From contig JAECUM010012872.1 of assembly GCA_016617855.1 (NCBI GenBank), positions 1 to 64,000 on the forward strand: a DNA stretch of 64,000 bases, given 5' to 3'. This document shows, piece by piece, positions 1 through 14,600 of the stretch. The DNA comes from Megalonaias nervosa (Eukaryota; Mollusca; Bivalvia; Unionida; Unionidae). The notes under the pieces are model-generated. The model did not search any database. It saw only the letters and a program-made list of their open reading frames with translations, and was not told the DNA's origin. How positions within the stretch are numbered: position 1 is the stretch's first letter; each line of letters starts with the position of its first letter. Both the position numbers and the translations under genes were made by a program.

Positions 1-167
1 GATTCAGTGCGTTATCTGCTAAATACAGACATTTACAAAAATATTTGGAATTAGATTTTTTGCACAAACACAATTTATATAAATAATCAAAGAATCTTTA
101 ATCATAATTTATGTTTGCTTAGTTGGTGATAAGAAACATGACATAAAATACATATATTACAGTTTGC
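1..167. other. Unassigned AT-rich sequence at the left edge
   Basis: No gene, RNA or repeat was recognised here. It leads directly into the 50-bp tandem array. Confidence 0.4.
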
Positions 168-665
168 ACCAACCTGAGTGATTGATGCTGGCTGTCTTAA
201 ATGTTCTAACTGGGGCCAACCTGAGTGATTGATGCTGGCTGTCTTAAATATTGTTCTAACTGGGGACAATCTGAGTGATTGATGCTGGCTGTCTTAAATG
301 TTGTTCTAAATGGGGACAACTTGAGTGATTGATGCTGGCTGTCTTAAATGTTGTTCTAAATGGGGACAACCTGAGTGATTGATGCTGGCTGTTTTAAATA
401 TTGTTCTGTCTGGGGACAACCTGAGTGATTGATGCTGGCTATCTTAAATGATGTTCAAAATGGGGATAACTTGAGTGATTGATGCTGGTTGTCTTAAATG
501 TTGTTCTAACTGGGGACAACCCGAGTGATTGATGCTGGCTGTTTTAAATATTGTTCTAACTGGGGACAACTTGAGTGATTGATACTGGTTGTCTTAAATG
601 TTGTTCTAAATGGGGACAACTTGAGTGATTGGTGCTGGCTGTCTTAAGTGTTGCACTAACTGGGA
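168..665. repeat. Tandem array, 50-bp unit, about 10 copies
   Basis: The phrase GAGTGATTGATGCTGGCT recurs at 50-base spacing (near 221, 271, 321, 371, 421, 471, 521, 571, 621); the first interval is 47 bases. Copies differ by a few substitutions. The unit ends in TGGGGACAAC. No open frame persists through it. Confidence 0.95.
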
Positions 666-904
666 AATGTGCAAGCTATCCAGAAATAATGTTCCTTTCT
701 GAGTACTCTTCTGGAGTGAGTTTAGCTTCAGAATTGAACTTTTCCTTGACCAGGCAGCTATGCTGACAATGGAAGCATCTGTCTTGTGTTGTAAATGTAT
801 ATTGTGATCATAGTAATATGATCTTCATTTAATTTGGTAGATCATGTCAAGTTGTTAGCATCAGAAAATCCAGACCATGATGAGACCTATATGAGATATA
901 TAGT

Positions 905-1420
905 TATTGTTCAGTTGTTAAATTTTGCATCATGGATTGTTAAATTTCGCATCATGGAAGATTTCACATATTGAATGACTATTACAGTTTCAATCCAAGA
1001 CTTGGTTGAAATGTTTCTGGCAGGACATTGTGATGGACTCCATTGTTTTGTTTTTTTTGTTATTTACAGCGAGATTGGACAAACTGTCAGAACTTGATGA
1101 TTCAACTTTATTATAGAGAATGCTGCTCATTTCCTTTTGCATGTCAGTTGAGGTTATTCACTCTTGTTTAATCATAACCAGGAAACCTCAAGTAGAAAGT
1201 AGTTCCAGCCTTGTTTGAGAGTATGGTGATAAGGAATGAGAAACCTTCAGTATTGTTCTCCTACTTCTAAGAAATATTATGGTAAAATTCTGGCTTTTAT
1301 TGAGTAAAAAAGATTGATAGGAATATAATAAAAAATAAAATCAAATGGGTGAAACAGTTTTATTTACCAATTTTTGAAATTAGTTCTGTATTGCACTTTG
1401 TCCTCATGGCATAAAATGAA
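905..1420. repeat. Dispersed repeat, copy 1 (partner near 15430-15870)
   Basis: This stretch is clearly related, in the same orientation, to 15430-15870. Shared blocks include GAGAATGCTGCT, TTTGCATGTCA, a TTATTCAC(T/C)CTTGTT block, AACCA(G/A)GAAACC and TAGTTC(C/T). Two diverged copies about 14.5 kb apart suggest an old interspersed element. No coding capacity or termini were recognised. Confidence 0.7.
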
Positions 1421-2224
1421 TAGACTGTGTACATGAATTGATGAAATCAAGAATGGAAGATAACATACTAAGTCATCTGCACGTTTAACATAACAACCAT
1501 ATACAAAACACAGCAAACAGTATATAGCAAAATCTCCCATGGTACACCATTCTCTCCTTCAGCAAACCCACTTATGATATAAAAACAGGTGTGGATCCCA
1601 TTTTTTCTTATGGAAGAGACAAAAATAGGTTCCAGCTTATATAAAATGAAAAAATTGCAATCAAGCAAAAATGAAAGCTTGTTGTATATTGCACATCTTA
1701 TCATTGAAAATGGCAGTCAGTGAGAGGAAATTTGGAACTGTCATCATTAAATTTGCAAATTTTAATAGCAAGTCAACTTATCAAAAATATTTTTTCAAAT
1801 AAGATGAAACATCAATCAGTAAAATTGTTGGTTAATGCTTGACAACACTGTAAGAAACACTTAACTATAGAAAATTTGTGAAATGAAATTTATGTTTTAA
1901 TGTATTCTTTAAGTTTACTTTGAGTACAGTCATCGTAAATATGCTTTATCCTGTCAATTCAAAGATAAAAAGAGTCAACTGACTGTCATGGCAATGTCCA
2001 CAAACATTTCCATTTTGTTTTTTTTTGCAATTCACCTACAGGTGTATTATGTTATGGCAGGTCTGGGTTTATGCTGTTTACGAATTATCCAAGAGAAAAT
2101 GTGGAATACAATGAAGCAATTATTACTTGTGAAGAAGGCAATATCATTGGATATGGACTGCCCGAGGATCTATCCTGCCTGAGCTTAAGACAAGTGCCAT
2201 ATGAACCCAATATTCCAGATCTTG

Positions 2225-2360
2225 GCCCAAGAGCAGTTAATACCCAAGAGTCCAGGTCCTGGCCCAAGAGCAGTCCATACCCAAGAGTCCAGGTCCTGGC
2301 CCAAAAGCAGTCCATACCCAGGAGTCCAGGTCCTGGCCCAAGAGCAGTCCATACCCAATG
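2225..2360. repeat. Tandem array, 37-bp unit, about 3.5 copies
   Basis: TCCAGGTCCTGGCCCAA recurs at 37-base spacing (2251, 2288, 2325). The 37-base period is not a multiple of three, so it creates overlapping open frames on both strands. These are artefacts. Confidence 0.9.
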
Positions 2361-3159
2361 ATATTGTCTTCTACATAACTATCACACTGAACAATATTTT
2401 CTGTCATCCATTCTGTATATCCTGCAATGCAGTGTCAATAGCATTCTGGTCTAATTATTGGATATGGTGCAGTCACTCTATTCCTTTTGCAATGGGGCAT
2501 GGAAGGCATGACATAATCCAATCAAAAGAACTGGTCCATATCTTATACAATTTAGTCACTATTATACAATCAGATTAATAATAATAAGTACAGGCTGTAG
2601 AACAGTTAATACCATGTGATCAATATTTAACTAACAGGAAAAAGTTTCTCATTTGTGATAATATTGCAATAATTACAAAATATGATGAAAATGTACCTAC
2701 ATCACAGATCAGGACAATAATTAACTATATTCTAATACATGTCTGATACAATGTTGGGTGAACAAAGAAATCACAAGATATGTACATCTACAAAGACTCT
2801 ATGGCATGATTTGCATGTTGATATTCCCCACTACAATACTTCTGAGGAATCCATTTTCCTCAAGAGTGACAAAGTCAAGTGAGTATTCTCTTTTATCAAT
2901 GTATGTTTCGCTAGAGTTCAATATGATAGAGTTACCTTTCACAACATACATTTTATTTTATAGATATTATTGTAATATGCAATGAAGAAAAAAATATCCA
3001 ATCTTATTGTGAACAATGTGAGGTTACATAACATAAATTTTCCAGCTTTAAAATATGCACTATAACTACATGTGACTCTACATGTTTAATTATTATACTA
3101 ATTAAAATTGCAATGAAGCAAGTCTTTGAGTTTTTATAATACAAAAAGATATACAGCAC

Positions 3160-3412
3160 TCACTCACTATCAGGCCCTTTATTATAACACTGTTCCTGTT
3201 ATAAGGCCCTTCATTATAACACTGTTCCTGTTATAAAACCCCTCATTATAACACTGTTCCTGTTATAAGACCCCTCATTATAACACTGTTCCTGTTATAA
3301 GACCCCTCATTATAACACTTCCTGTTATAAGGCCCTACATTATAACACAGTTCCTGTTATAAGGCCCTTCATTATAACACTGTTCCTGTTATAAGGCTCT
3401 TCATTATAGCTT
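3160..3412. repeat. Tandem array, about 32-bp unit (CTGTTATAAGGCCC family)
   Basis: About eight copies of a unit containing TTATAACACTGTTCCTGTTATAAG. It is preceded by ATATACAGCACTCACTCACT and followed by CATGGATTCCATTTCATTAAG. The same lead-in, core and exit sequences occur at 61830-62950, so both are copies of one repeat family with an expanded core. Confidence 0.85.
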
Positions 3413-3419
3413 CAGGCAA

Positions 3420-5020
3420 GCATGGTCATGGATTCCATTTCATTAAGTAGTAGTAAAATTAATGTATCATGTGTTTGTTTATAAGGCGGTGTACTCCATT
3501 GCTTCTATTGACAGAATTATAATAGAGAGTGATGCATTTACTGTTCTTCATATAAAGTAAATGGACATACAAAATTCTGATAAAAACAATATCAGCACCA
3601 AGATATATGCTTTTATCTGTCATGGAATGCTATTTATTTCATACAATAATTAATTCAGCAAAATCAAGTTTTTACAAAAAGGAGATACATGTATAATTTA
3701 CAAATTGTATCAGTTTGAGGACTAATCTATAAATTATTCTATATATATTGTCTTTTTTCCTGGGGGGGGGGGGAATCTTATAACTGTGTACAAACAAAAG
3801 TAATTTATGAATGGTAAAACACAATATTCTCTTAGGCTAAAAATAAATTAAATAAAATAATACACATCATCACAAATGTACATCTTCATACTTAAAAGAC
3901 AGAAAATTGGGAAAAATTTAACAATGTATACACAAGTTATAAAAAATATAATTGAAAATGTAAAGAAACGGCCATAATCAATTAAATTTACATGTACCTG
4001 AAATTATAATACAAAAGTATCTCAGCTATTTATAGACACAACTCTGGCTATATACAGATATAATATGTGAAATAAAATGACACACATTTGAAAAGACATC
4101 ATGTAAAAACAGTGAGAATGATACAATATTTCTGCAAAATGTAAGACCAGTTATTTTGACAGAGTGACAGGTGTAAGGTGAAGTTGTTTGCATTTGCAAC
4201 ATGCAAATAGACAGAATGTTGGCATACCTCTATACTACTTTCTTTTACTGTGACTGAAATTTCTTTCCATGCTGTCGTTGTAGAAATCATGCATGGTCTA
4301 AGCACACATCTGTTAAAAATGGCTGCCCTTTGTCCTTGAAATATCAACTTAACTAGTTCAAAGTACATGAACATTGGCAGGTATTAAAATATAGAAATTA
4401 ATTCTGCCAGAGTAGCAATACAAGCTTCTGAAAGTGCAATGAATGAATTACAAAATAAATAAAAAGTAAAAAGTTATTGGCTCATATTTCAAACTTCACC
4501 TTTTAAGCTCAGGACGTGAAATGACCAAGTGGAGCTAGCAGTTTTTTTTATAGGTGAACATCTGGAGTAAGGCCAAGCTGTATACTCTGTAACCCATATT
4601 ACACCCATCATTCTTACACCAAAATAAAGGGAATTAAAAGTTCTTTTAACAATACCCAAGATAAACAAGGCTTTTTTCTAAATAGTCAGGACAGCCAGTG
4701 AAGAAACGCGGGAAATTCTTTTTCTGTATCTATGCAAAATACGAAACTAAAGTGTTACCTAAACTAAAACTGGAAGGTGCAAGAGAGTTGTCCAATAATG
4801 GTTTGTAAATATGACGACAGTATCAAAATTCTACCTGGAAAATATCACATAGTCATCGCATGATACATCATTCGTTTAAAATGCAAAATATTATATAAAA
4901 ATATTGCGATATGAAATCAGTTTAATATGAGAAGTCAATGTACATTTTACAAACTTCCTATCCAAAGGGAAATAACTCCTGATACACAAAAAAATTGATT
5001 ACACAGGTGCTTTGCAAGAA
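3420..5020. other. Long AT-rich stretch without recognised features
   Basis: Read on both strands. There is a run of 13 G near 3760, but no gene or clear repeat. It lies downstream of the LRRK stop codon on the minus strand and is probably intergenic. Confidence 0.4.
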
Positions 5021-5027
5021 CTGGTTT

Positions 5028-5220
5028 GGCTTGGTTTGGTGTTTTAAGGCACAGCAACACAAGTAGGTTATTTAATGAGGAGGCAATCAGAGCAAAGAGC
5101 CATGCCCAAGGACACATAATGGGAGAAGATTTTTTTGGCTCATCTGATGGTAGGACTTGAACCTGTACCCATTCCTTGTCATGTCCACCATGCTAACCAC
5201 TGAGCCACAAGGGCTCCAAT
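5028..5220 (-). mobile_element. tRNA-derived SINE (family C)
   Basis: The reverse complement starts with a tRNA-like head: an A-box-like TGGCTCAGTGGTTAG, then about 40 bases on a B-box-like GGTTCAAGTCC. It ends in a CCAAACCAAGCCAAACC-type tail at the left. It lies just downstream of the LRRK stop codon. A diverged partial relative lies at 5879-5990. No clear target-site duplication was seen. Confidence 0.7.
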
Positions 5221-5408
5221 ATTCAAAGTACATCATAATTAGTTTTGCATATAAGATCATACATGCAATGTTTTGTGCATACAAACACGTAGAAAAAAGT
5301 ACACTTTTTTGTCCAATCCCCTAATAGATGGATGTCCTATTCCCAAGTTCTACATAAACCATGTGTCATATTAATGGACCTGTCGACTAATATTGGACCT
5401 TTCACATA

Positions 5409-5414
5409 TTTATT
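5409..5414 (-). promoter_or_regulatory. Candidate polyadenylation signal for the LRRK gene
   Basis: AATAAA on the minus strand, about 130 bases past the TGA at 5546. It is the nearest canonical hexamer I saw. In such AT-rich DNA the motif is common, so this is only a candidate. Confidence 0.3.
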
Positions 5415-5545
5415 AGGGCTAGAAGTATTTGTAAAGAATAATACAGACTGGATCATTTTAAAAATGTCAACAAAATGATAGCTGTACCATTAAAATGGAA
5501 ATAGAAAACCAGTCTGGCTATTTAAAAAGACATGCAATATCTTTA

Positions 5546-5676
5546 TCACAAGGATGTCAGAAAATCTGGTTGATGTCTCAAAATTTCCTCATCTCGTTTC
5601 CTCCTGTATTCACTCTGGTTTTTGCAGTACAGAGCAATATCTGGATGCCAAATCAGTACGCAGCCATAATGATCTT
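5546..5676 (-). CDS. LRRK2: LRRK exon (last): final WD40 strand, C-terminal helix and stop
   Basis: The acceptor is a T-rich tract ending in TAG at 5677. It reads [17 protein letters not shown], then a charged stretch with [11 protein letters not shown], and ends ...DFLTSL with TGA at 5548-5546. This corresponds to LRRK2 CLTVWDINLP plus the long C-terminal helix that packs along the kinase in known structures. The two leading bases complete a Lys codon with the previous exon. Confidence 0.9.
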
Positions 5677-8600
5677 CTAAAAAAAATTAAAGATAATATG
5701 AAATTCAATAGCTAACATTCATAATGATAAGCAATCTACATCAGAATTGTGTTCTTTTTTAAACATAAATTTATTTGACAATATATTTACTGTGGATAGG
5801 CGAAATGACTTGAAGATGAGTATGCATATGTAGAGGAAAAGAAAATAAAAATTATTTGACCAAATCAGAAGTGGTAATTGGTGTTTTACTGCATCACAAC
5901 ATAAGTAGATTATTTAGTGCTGAGGCAACTAAAGTAAGGACATTTAAAAGAAGCCATTCTGGGCTGATCTGATCATTACATTTGACCCCATACCCTTCAG
6001 ATCACAAATCTGGCACATTCTAAACCCAGAGTATGCAGATGGGCAAATTGGGCCTATTCTAAACCCAGAGAATGAAGGAAAGCAAAGTGGGCCTATTCTA
6101 AACCCCAAGTATGCAGGAAGGCAAAGTGGGCCTATTCTAAACCCCAAGTATGCAGGAGGGCAAAGTGGGCCTATTCTAAACCCCAAGTATGCAGGAGGGC
6201 AAAATGGACTTATTCTAAACCATGAGTATGCAGGGCATGTATATCAGAAATGAGACAAGCACAGAATCTCTACTAATAATTAACAGAAATGGGACTTAAT
6301 TATAAGAATTTTTTCACACATGATAACATTGATTACACATAAGATTATGGATTACTTTTACGTATGATAACATGGACTAAGTTTACACATGATAACATAG
6401 ATTACTTTCACACATGACAACATTAATTATTTTTACAGATGATAACATCAATTACTTTTACACATGATAACATGAATTACTTTACACATAACACAAATTA
6501 CCTTTACACACAATAACATGGATTACTTTTACACATGACAACATTAATTATTTTTACAGATGATAACATGGATTACTATTAAAGATAACAAATTACTTTT
6601 ACACATAACTTGGATTACTTTTACACATGATAACATGGATTACTTTAACACATGATAACATCAATTACTTTTACACATGGATTAATTTTAAAGATAACAC
6701 AAATTACTTTTACACATAACTTGTATTACTTTTATACATGATAAATGGATTACTTTTACACATGATAACATGATTCAATTACTTTTAATCATAACATGGA
6801 TTAATTTTAAAGAGAACAAAAATTACTTTTACACATAATACAAATTACTTTTATGCATAATGACAAGGATTACTTTTACACATGAAAACATGGATTACTT
6901 TTATACATGATGACAAGGATTACTTTTACACATAACATGGATTACTTTTACACATGATGACAGGGATTACTTTTACAATAACATGAATTACTTTCATAAA
7001 TGATAACATGGATTACTTTCATACATGATAATGGGGATTACTTTCATACATGATAATGGGGATTACTTTCATACATGATAATGGGGATTACTTTCATACA
7101 TGATAATGGGGATTACATTCATACATGATAATGGGGATTATTTTCATACATGATAATGGGGATTACTTTCATACATGATAATGGGGATTACTTTCATACA
7201 TGATAATGGGGATTATTTTCATACATGATAATTGGGATTACTTTCATACATGTTAACGGGGATTACTTTTACTAAATACTGAATAAAATGCTATGCTCAC
7301 TTTTCTGAACTTCACATCCTTGTCCCTCTCTAAAGCCAAGCCCTCCACTTATCACTGCATTAAATTTCTTGGACCCTACAAATAGAAATTAATTCTCTTT
7401 TATACAGTTAATCAACTGCAACAGCTTTCATCATCAGTATCATTATCATCATAGTTGTCATACTCCTTCACAGTATCCACACCTGCCATAAGATGATGTG
7501 TTACTCTACAAACACTTTTATTACTCCCTTTTTTTACTCCCAAACCCTGACACAGTCATGTTTCTGTAAAGATTTTCAGTAACCTTCAAGAAAAAAAAAA
7601 CATCACCTCAGTATATGCCTGTATCATGTAGCACAGCATGTATAAATGGTAAACAGTCCTGCTTAGAGCTCATAATCCTTGGGGCTTTTTATACAGCGAA
7701 TTGTCACAGAGGCAATTAAAAGGCAAGGAGGTCAGGTATAGATTACCACTATTTCATGTATTACTTACTTGGCTGACAACAGCTAGGGTATCTGTTAGTT
7801 CCTTTGAAGATTGCTGTGGAGGAGCCCATTGTGCTAATTTTCTAATCACTTTTTAAAGGCTAATAGGAAAGCTTATTCTCAACTGGACATTGCTTTTTTT
7901 TGGCCACACGCACCGAACCCCACCCCCCCGACCTCAAAACACATTTTTTCACTCTCTCACCAACCATCACTGCATGGGAATATGGCAGGTATGAATATCA
8001 TAATATTGAAATTTTTAAGATCAAATGATGTACTGTCTTCCTCTTCTAAAATTTAAATAAATTTACATATATAAAAATTTGTTACTTTCTATGAGCTGAA
8101 AAACTTAAACAAGCTGAAATGCTGCAGACCCCATTCTTTGCATGATTTTTCTGTAGTTCGAGTTTCCCAAGGTCACAGACATGATAATACATTACATGAG
8201 GACCTATGGTGTAATTTATCTAATGCCAATTATTCATATTTATATTGTTTAAGTTCATGATGCTTTTACTGCATAGTCATAGTATGTACCTATATTTTTC
8301 ATGTGTATCAGTGCCCGTACAGAAGCAGTGTGTCTGTGGGTGACCAGAAGGACCTCAAGTGTCTTAGTGTCAATTATTGCAATACTTCCACCTCCAGTGC
8401 CAACCCATAATGATTTGGTCTTCTTTGTGTCCTGGATCATAAGGGAGGTAACTCTGGCATCCATCTTTGGAAGCCTATAACAGGAAAACATGATGCATGC
8501 TTTTAACCTCTTTTAACAGTTTGTAAGTAAAATATGCTTGTGACCTAATTTAACATTCAGTAAGTAGAATATATCTGTGACCTAATTTAACATTCAGTAA

Positions 8601-11600
8601 CTAAAGTATGTACACAAACAACTTGTATATTTATCAAAATAAATGTGGAACTAATCTACATGTATGAAGTTTGCCTACAATAAATTAAATTATTACTTTC
8701 ATAAAAATCATTATAAATTCTTAACAGGAAATGTATGCTTATCAGTAATACAATGTATGTTTTTTTTCACTGTAATTTAAGCTCAACAAAATATTTCCAA
8801 TAAAATGTGATGGACTGTACAGCTGATTACCCTGATGTTAAATTAATCAGAAATTCTTTCAAAATACTTACTTTAAAATCAGGTCCATTTCCAGGTTTTG
8901 CTTGTGACTCTCTTTGTTTACATCCCAGATGTGTACAATGGAGGAAGCCTTGTGTGAAAAGTAAATAGTCTGTTTTTCTGCCGCAAGAGAGCAGATTGAT
9001 CGATTTTGTGTGCCTCTGAAAAATAAATACATAAATATTGTACTAAGGCTATTTTTACGTTACACTAATTTTTATGCCTAGTATTTCTGTAGAAATAAAC
9101 ACCTATACATTTAAATGTCAAAATCCATTACCTCTTAAAAAAAAATAAAATAAATATTAAATCATCCATTTTTACATTCATAACAGTAGATAATCCAATT
9201 CACAGTTTGCTAATTGAAGTTAGATGTAAAATACAGTAGTTTATTACAAAACTTTAAAGGAAGCAAAAGACTATTTCAAAATGCTTAACTATCCTTGCTT
9301 TGAAACAGAACTTTCCCAAGATAATGGTTTAGAAAGGACTGAGATTTTACAGCAACACACCAGATCTAAAATAAAACACTATTCTAAAATCTATCATGGT
9401 TCAAATGAGAAGGAACTGTTTATGGAACATTAATGTCATAACATAATACTTAATAAACTGACCTAAATGCAAGTTCAAAACTGAATGGACAGATTGATGG
9501 ATGAACAAGATAATGCAATATGCCCCAATATTCATAGTTGAGCATAAAACAAAATTAAAAAAAAGAAAGAAAAGAAAAATGACGTATCACTACTTTGTAG
9601 ATATTTTTTGTATTAGTGACGTTGACCTTTGACCTTGACCAGGACAACTACAAATAATCAACTTTTATCAAATTGGGCAACAAATGCCAAGTTAAACTTG
9701 ATCCCAAAACCACATCTAGAGCAGTATGAAAAAAATTACATCTAAATTTCATGAACCTGTATCAATTAGTCAAGTATCATAGATAAATCAAAACAAATGG
9801 ATGGACAGAACTGAAAAGGTTGATTACCATTTTCCTGTCACTACCTATTGGCTCAGGTTAAAATGAGACTGAATCCACGGCTGCTACTGAAGTAAAATAA
9901 TTCTCTTAGGCAGGTATTAGTTTAAGTTTTCAATCTGATTCAAATTAAATCTTCACTGACCTCTGTAAAGATCTGATTGCAACCGCTTAGGGTTCATGTT
10001 CTAATGACCAATGTTATTACAATAATCGCTAAGTTTTTTCAACCAATCAGATGAAGTCTTTTATCTTTGCATTTGGGAGGCTGAGCAATATGGCTGATGA
10101 GCATCGATGTGTCTCGAACAATTTGATTCACTTTCATATTTCTGAAAGCTGCATTTCCATTTGCTAATTCAAAGGTCACCAGAACATGACCCCTAAGCAG
10201 CAGTTGCAGTCAGATCTTCATGTAGTCTAATTGATATATAGTTTACTGGACAAGCAAAGGGTCATAGAGGGTCAAGCAAATCCCCATGACATTTAAAAAT
10301 GGCACCCTACCTACAACTATTCTGCCACACCATAAGATACTACCCGAGCCTTTGGGATCAAGGCAGCCCAAATATATGCCTAATCTCCTCCATTTCCAGG
10401 CACACATACAATTTCTGAAGGTAGAAAACCTTGCTTCTTTAATTGTTTAATCCTTAAACTACTGTGGGAGCAGGAAAAGATATCCACCAACCTTCTGTCT
10501 TCAGTTTCAATAATCCTCTCAATTTTAACCCCCACTGCCACATTAAGGAGTAGAATCTGTGTACCACAAGTAACAAAAACCTTCTTGCCTAGTTTACACA
10601 TACATCTGACTGGTTCATAATCATATCCTGGACCTAAGCAGACTGGGTCCACATTTGGCTCCTGTAAGGGAAAAAAAGAAACAATTACAAAAACAAAAGT
10701 CCTTGAAAAGAATTAAGCTTTTTTGGCTGAAAAGAATTTGCAGCAATTCACTAGACCTGTTTCTTCCCTATTTTATTCTATTGACCTGCTGAGAATGGCA
10801 GCTATCAGAGATATTCCTGAGAAACTCCAACATACCAAATTTGGTAATGAAACATATTTTCTTATATGTGTGAGTTACCAAGTTCACAAGGTAAGTGCAG
10901 CAAAAATATCGTTGTCATGACTAATGACCTTGAACCAAACTCGTCTCTGATGCTCTCAAGATATAATCACGTGTTAGGTTTGGTTGCATACAAATTTTTT
11001 TAAATTTAAATTAAATTTTTTTTAACTCAATAAACATTGGCATTCTTCAGATACATCGAGAAAAAAATAAAAAAATAAAAAATAAAAATAAATAAATAAA
11101 TAAATAAAAAATCCATTCCTGTCTATTTGTATTTTCGAGCTTACAAGCCAGTACATATACAATTCTGAGTCAAGACCTTGAAATGTGAAATCAATGTTCA
11201 AATTCTATACTATCAACTTGTTTACTGAAAAACAACTAAATATAAATTAGGTCAAAATACATTTGTATACGTACAAATCACTCTCACGGCATTTATTTGC
11301 TCAATAAAATCCAAAAATACAAGTTCTGAAGTTTGACTTGACCGAAAGGTCAAGTAGATCTGGTTTTGAAACTCGTTAATGAAACTGTGGAGACACCAGT
11401 GGCCAAATCTCCATCATTTTTATTCAGGACCAATCACATATTGCAAGAAGGTTTTTATTGAAAACCCCATGTCAATGACACCATTCCTTTAAGAGGTTCA
11501 GGGACCCCAAGTGGTCTAAATGCTTGTCTTTACATGTCTGTACATGTGGATCCAAGTCTTGGCACTGCCAACATAAGCATATGAGAAAGTTTGCCATTAA

Positions 11601-14600
11601 CAATCTGTGCGTTGGTCGTTCTTCCTGTGCCAAATATACTGACCACCATATACATCCTATCATGTGCAGAAATATGACATTACACCCACAGAACCATACA
11701 CAAAATCAAGAGATTCAGCAGTACATAGCCATGATTGTGCTGATGTGCCTATGGGGTTTACATACAATCATCTAAAGAAGTAACAATGACAAGGCTTTTG
11801 GGATAGTCACCATGGTTGCCATGTTGGAGGTCAGATCAGCATCATTTTTTAAAACTCAGGACCAGCTATAGTTTCTTATAGTGTTTAGTGAAATTCCATT
11901 GTCAGTATGAACATTCATTCAGAAGTAACCATAAACAGATATTCTAGATGGCCAACAAGGCGGTCAATTTGGAGGTTAGCTCGGATTCATTGCAGTATAA
12001 GTGTTTCAGTGAAAACCCAACATGAATAAGACTGTCAGTTCAGAAGGAGTAGCTGTTACAAGATAATTATGATGGCCGTTGTGGTAGCCACATTGGGAGG
12101 TAATATGGGCACCATTTTCATTTATGACGTTACTTATTCCAAGAACTTCGTAAGAAAAATGTTTCATTGGAAACACCATGTCACTACAACCATTCATTCA
12201 GAAGGATTCACAATAACAAGATTTTAAAAAATGACTTCCAATGTCAGATTGGCATTTATTTTCAAATAGAACCGACTACATAATATAGTTGTTTATTGGG
12301 GAATGTACTTTTTACTGTATAATACAGTGATTTAGTAATTTCCCAAAATGTCATTTTAACAAAAATCACAAAAAACTGATATCCACAAAAATGAAATCAA
12401 ACTGATTTATTGTATAGAAGAAACATTCATTCACATGGAATCAAAAGGGATGAGTGATCAGTTTCTATATTATACAGTTTCATTTTTTTTTAAAAACATT
12501 AATTACAATCCTTACAGATAAAAAAAAAAAATGCAGCATTGCAGCAAAGTTAGAGTATATTCAAGGCAGAACTGGATGTCAAGTGGTGACGTCAAAATAA
12601 TGTATTAAATTGTACAAACTAACTCAACTTGAAATTCCACATTATGCCAATAAATAAATATGTGAAGTTCTAGTAACATCCCATTGTTAATTGTTTTTTC
12701 TCCTCTATTTTGTTTTTGGTCCTTTTTTCAAATTTTGTTGAAGTGGAGGGGGGGGGGTCAGCAAAAATGTAGAGTCAGCAAATAAAAATAGTGTCAGTTT
12801 TGTAACCAGAACCACACATACTGTTTTATTTGGCCTTATATTAACAAACTGAATATGGTGAAAAATAGCATGAACAGAATCATGCACAAATTTGAAAACA
12901 CAATGGGTTTGGCAATCTTAAATGGCACAGTGAGCAATACTACGTATTAATAATTTATGACAGGATCGCATAATTCATACCTGAAGAAGTTCTTCGATTG
13001 GGAACATTGCAATCTTTCCATTGGCCAAGCCTGCCAAAAGCAAACTTTTCTCTGGATCCCTGAAATGAAATAAATAAGTTTTGAGTTATAAAGACCAACC
13101 CTTAACAAATGAGTGAACAGTCAATTGACAAACCTTATAACTTTCAAAATTTTACCAAACTTATTCTTAATATTTTGGATTTAATAAATTTTGGGACAAA
13201 AATACAAAAACATAGGAAATTTTTATTGTAAATATTTGAGACTGAGATGCAGCATCATACCCTCTAATAAGCTGCATGCAAAGAACTGAGTCGGGAAGTT
13301 CAGCGGTGGAGTGTTGATACTTGTGTTTTTCAGTATTGTACAACCAGATTCGATTGGCCTGTGTCCCTATCAGCAAATGCTCCATGTCCACTGCTTGCAG
13401 ACACATGATTCTACCATAACGGAACATTGCACCCTGGAATAAAAGAAATACTGTATTTCTATGACGATAAAACCAGCGACCAAATATAATAAAATTTTGA
13501 AAAGTGTGGGAATGGACTTATTCTCAGATATGGCATTGTCAAATCAGTCAAATGTCAAATATTGGATGTACCACACTTCACTATTGACTAGGTTTCACTA
13601 GAAAAGTGAGAGTCATTCTTTGAAATAACATTATCTAAAAGAGATTTTTTTTAAAATCTTCATCACATAGAGATTCAGACAACAACACATTTTAAACATT
13701 AAAATCCTTTAAAGTTTCAACCACAATTTGGAAAGTCATGTCTGTCCTTCATTATGATTAATTCTAAAATCCATACTTGCACAAATGTAGATCATGAAAC
13801 TGATTTCACCTGAAAATATTTATTTTAAATAATAACCCAGCATTAAAAAACACCCTCAATTTATGTGAACTTTATATAGTTATTAGACTCTAATCATTTT
13901 TGTGGGATTTTTATGCACATTTTCAGCATAGAACCACACAAACTGAAATCAGTTTACTGCTTCTTACAAGCATTCCAACTCCATAGAACAGGATAGCATA
14001 TTAACCATGAAAACAGTGTTCTCAAAAACACTACATCTAGGAATTTTATCAATCTGACATTCTAGACATGGGGAAACATTTTTTTTTTCTATTCTTCAAA
14101 AAAAGTTTACATGATGTGACTGCAAGAATTGTAAAGTTTGTGTGATTCTTCAATGCCTGTTTGAATTGGAAATGATGCTGAACTTTTGCTGGCAATTAAC
14201 ACCACACAGCAATATGGGATTAGTCTGACACATTACTGTTCTCCAAAATTTCTTTAATGTAATCAATATTTCATTCAATTTTTAGAAATTCTGGACAGTT
14301 TAAAGGTTCTGAAATTAATATCCATTAATAACTGACTTTTATTGAGCAACCAAACTTAACTTTAAGAAACAAAATTGTAACAATAGTATGAATGATTATT
14401 TTTGAATGAATGACATTTTCAAACTGATGAGATGATAAAAATGGAAAATGGAAAATAAAATGTAAATCTTTTACAAAACATCATAAATGTTTGCTGACAT
14501 TCCTGTTTATACTTGGGTCAGAAATGTGGTAGGTCTATTTTGGGAGACTCCCCCATTTGCTACATGTTTAAAAAAAGGGGGTTACTTTTCAGCATGGGAT

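Noticed and set aside
1..5400. A second gene left of the LRRK stop codon
   Set aside because: No exon-like segment with homology and paired splice sites was found on either strand; open frames at 1468, 1988, 2758 and 4099 match nothing I recognise.
5944..6186. 80-codon minus frame with a 13-residue repeat
   Set aside because: It is the 39-bp array read in one frame; it lies in an intron between two LRRK exons.
6250..7275. Regular short repeats resembling a CRISPR array
   Set aside because: Units are directly adjacent without unique spacers and the DNA is eukaryotic.
10380..10491. Extension of the WD40 exon to the stop at 10380 as a short isoform
   Set aside because: Frame stays open but the residues after IIETED lose homology, and the GTTGGT donor gives the correct phase. 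An isoform cannot be excluded.
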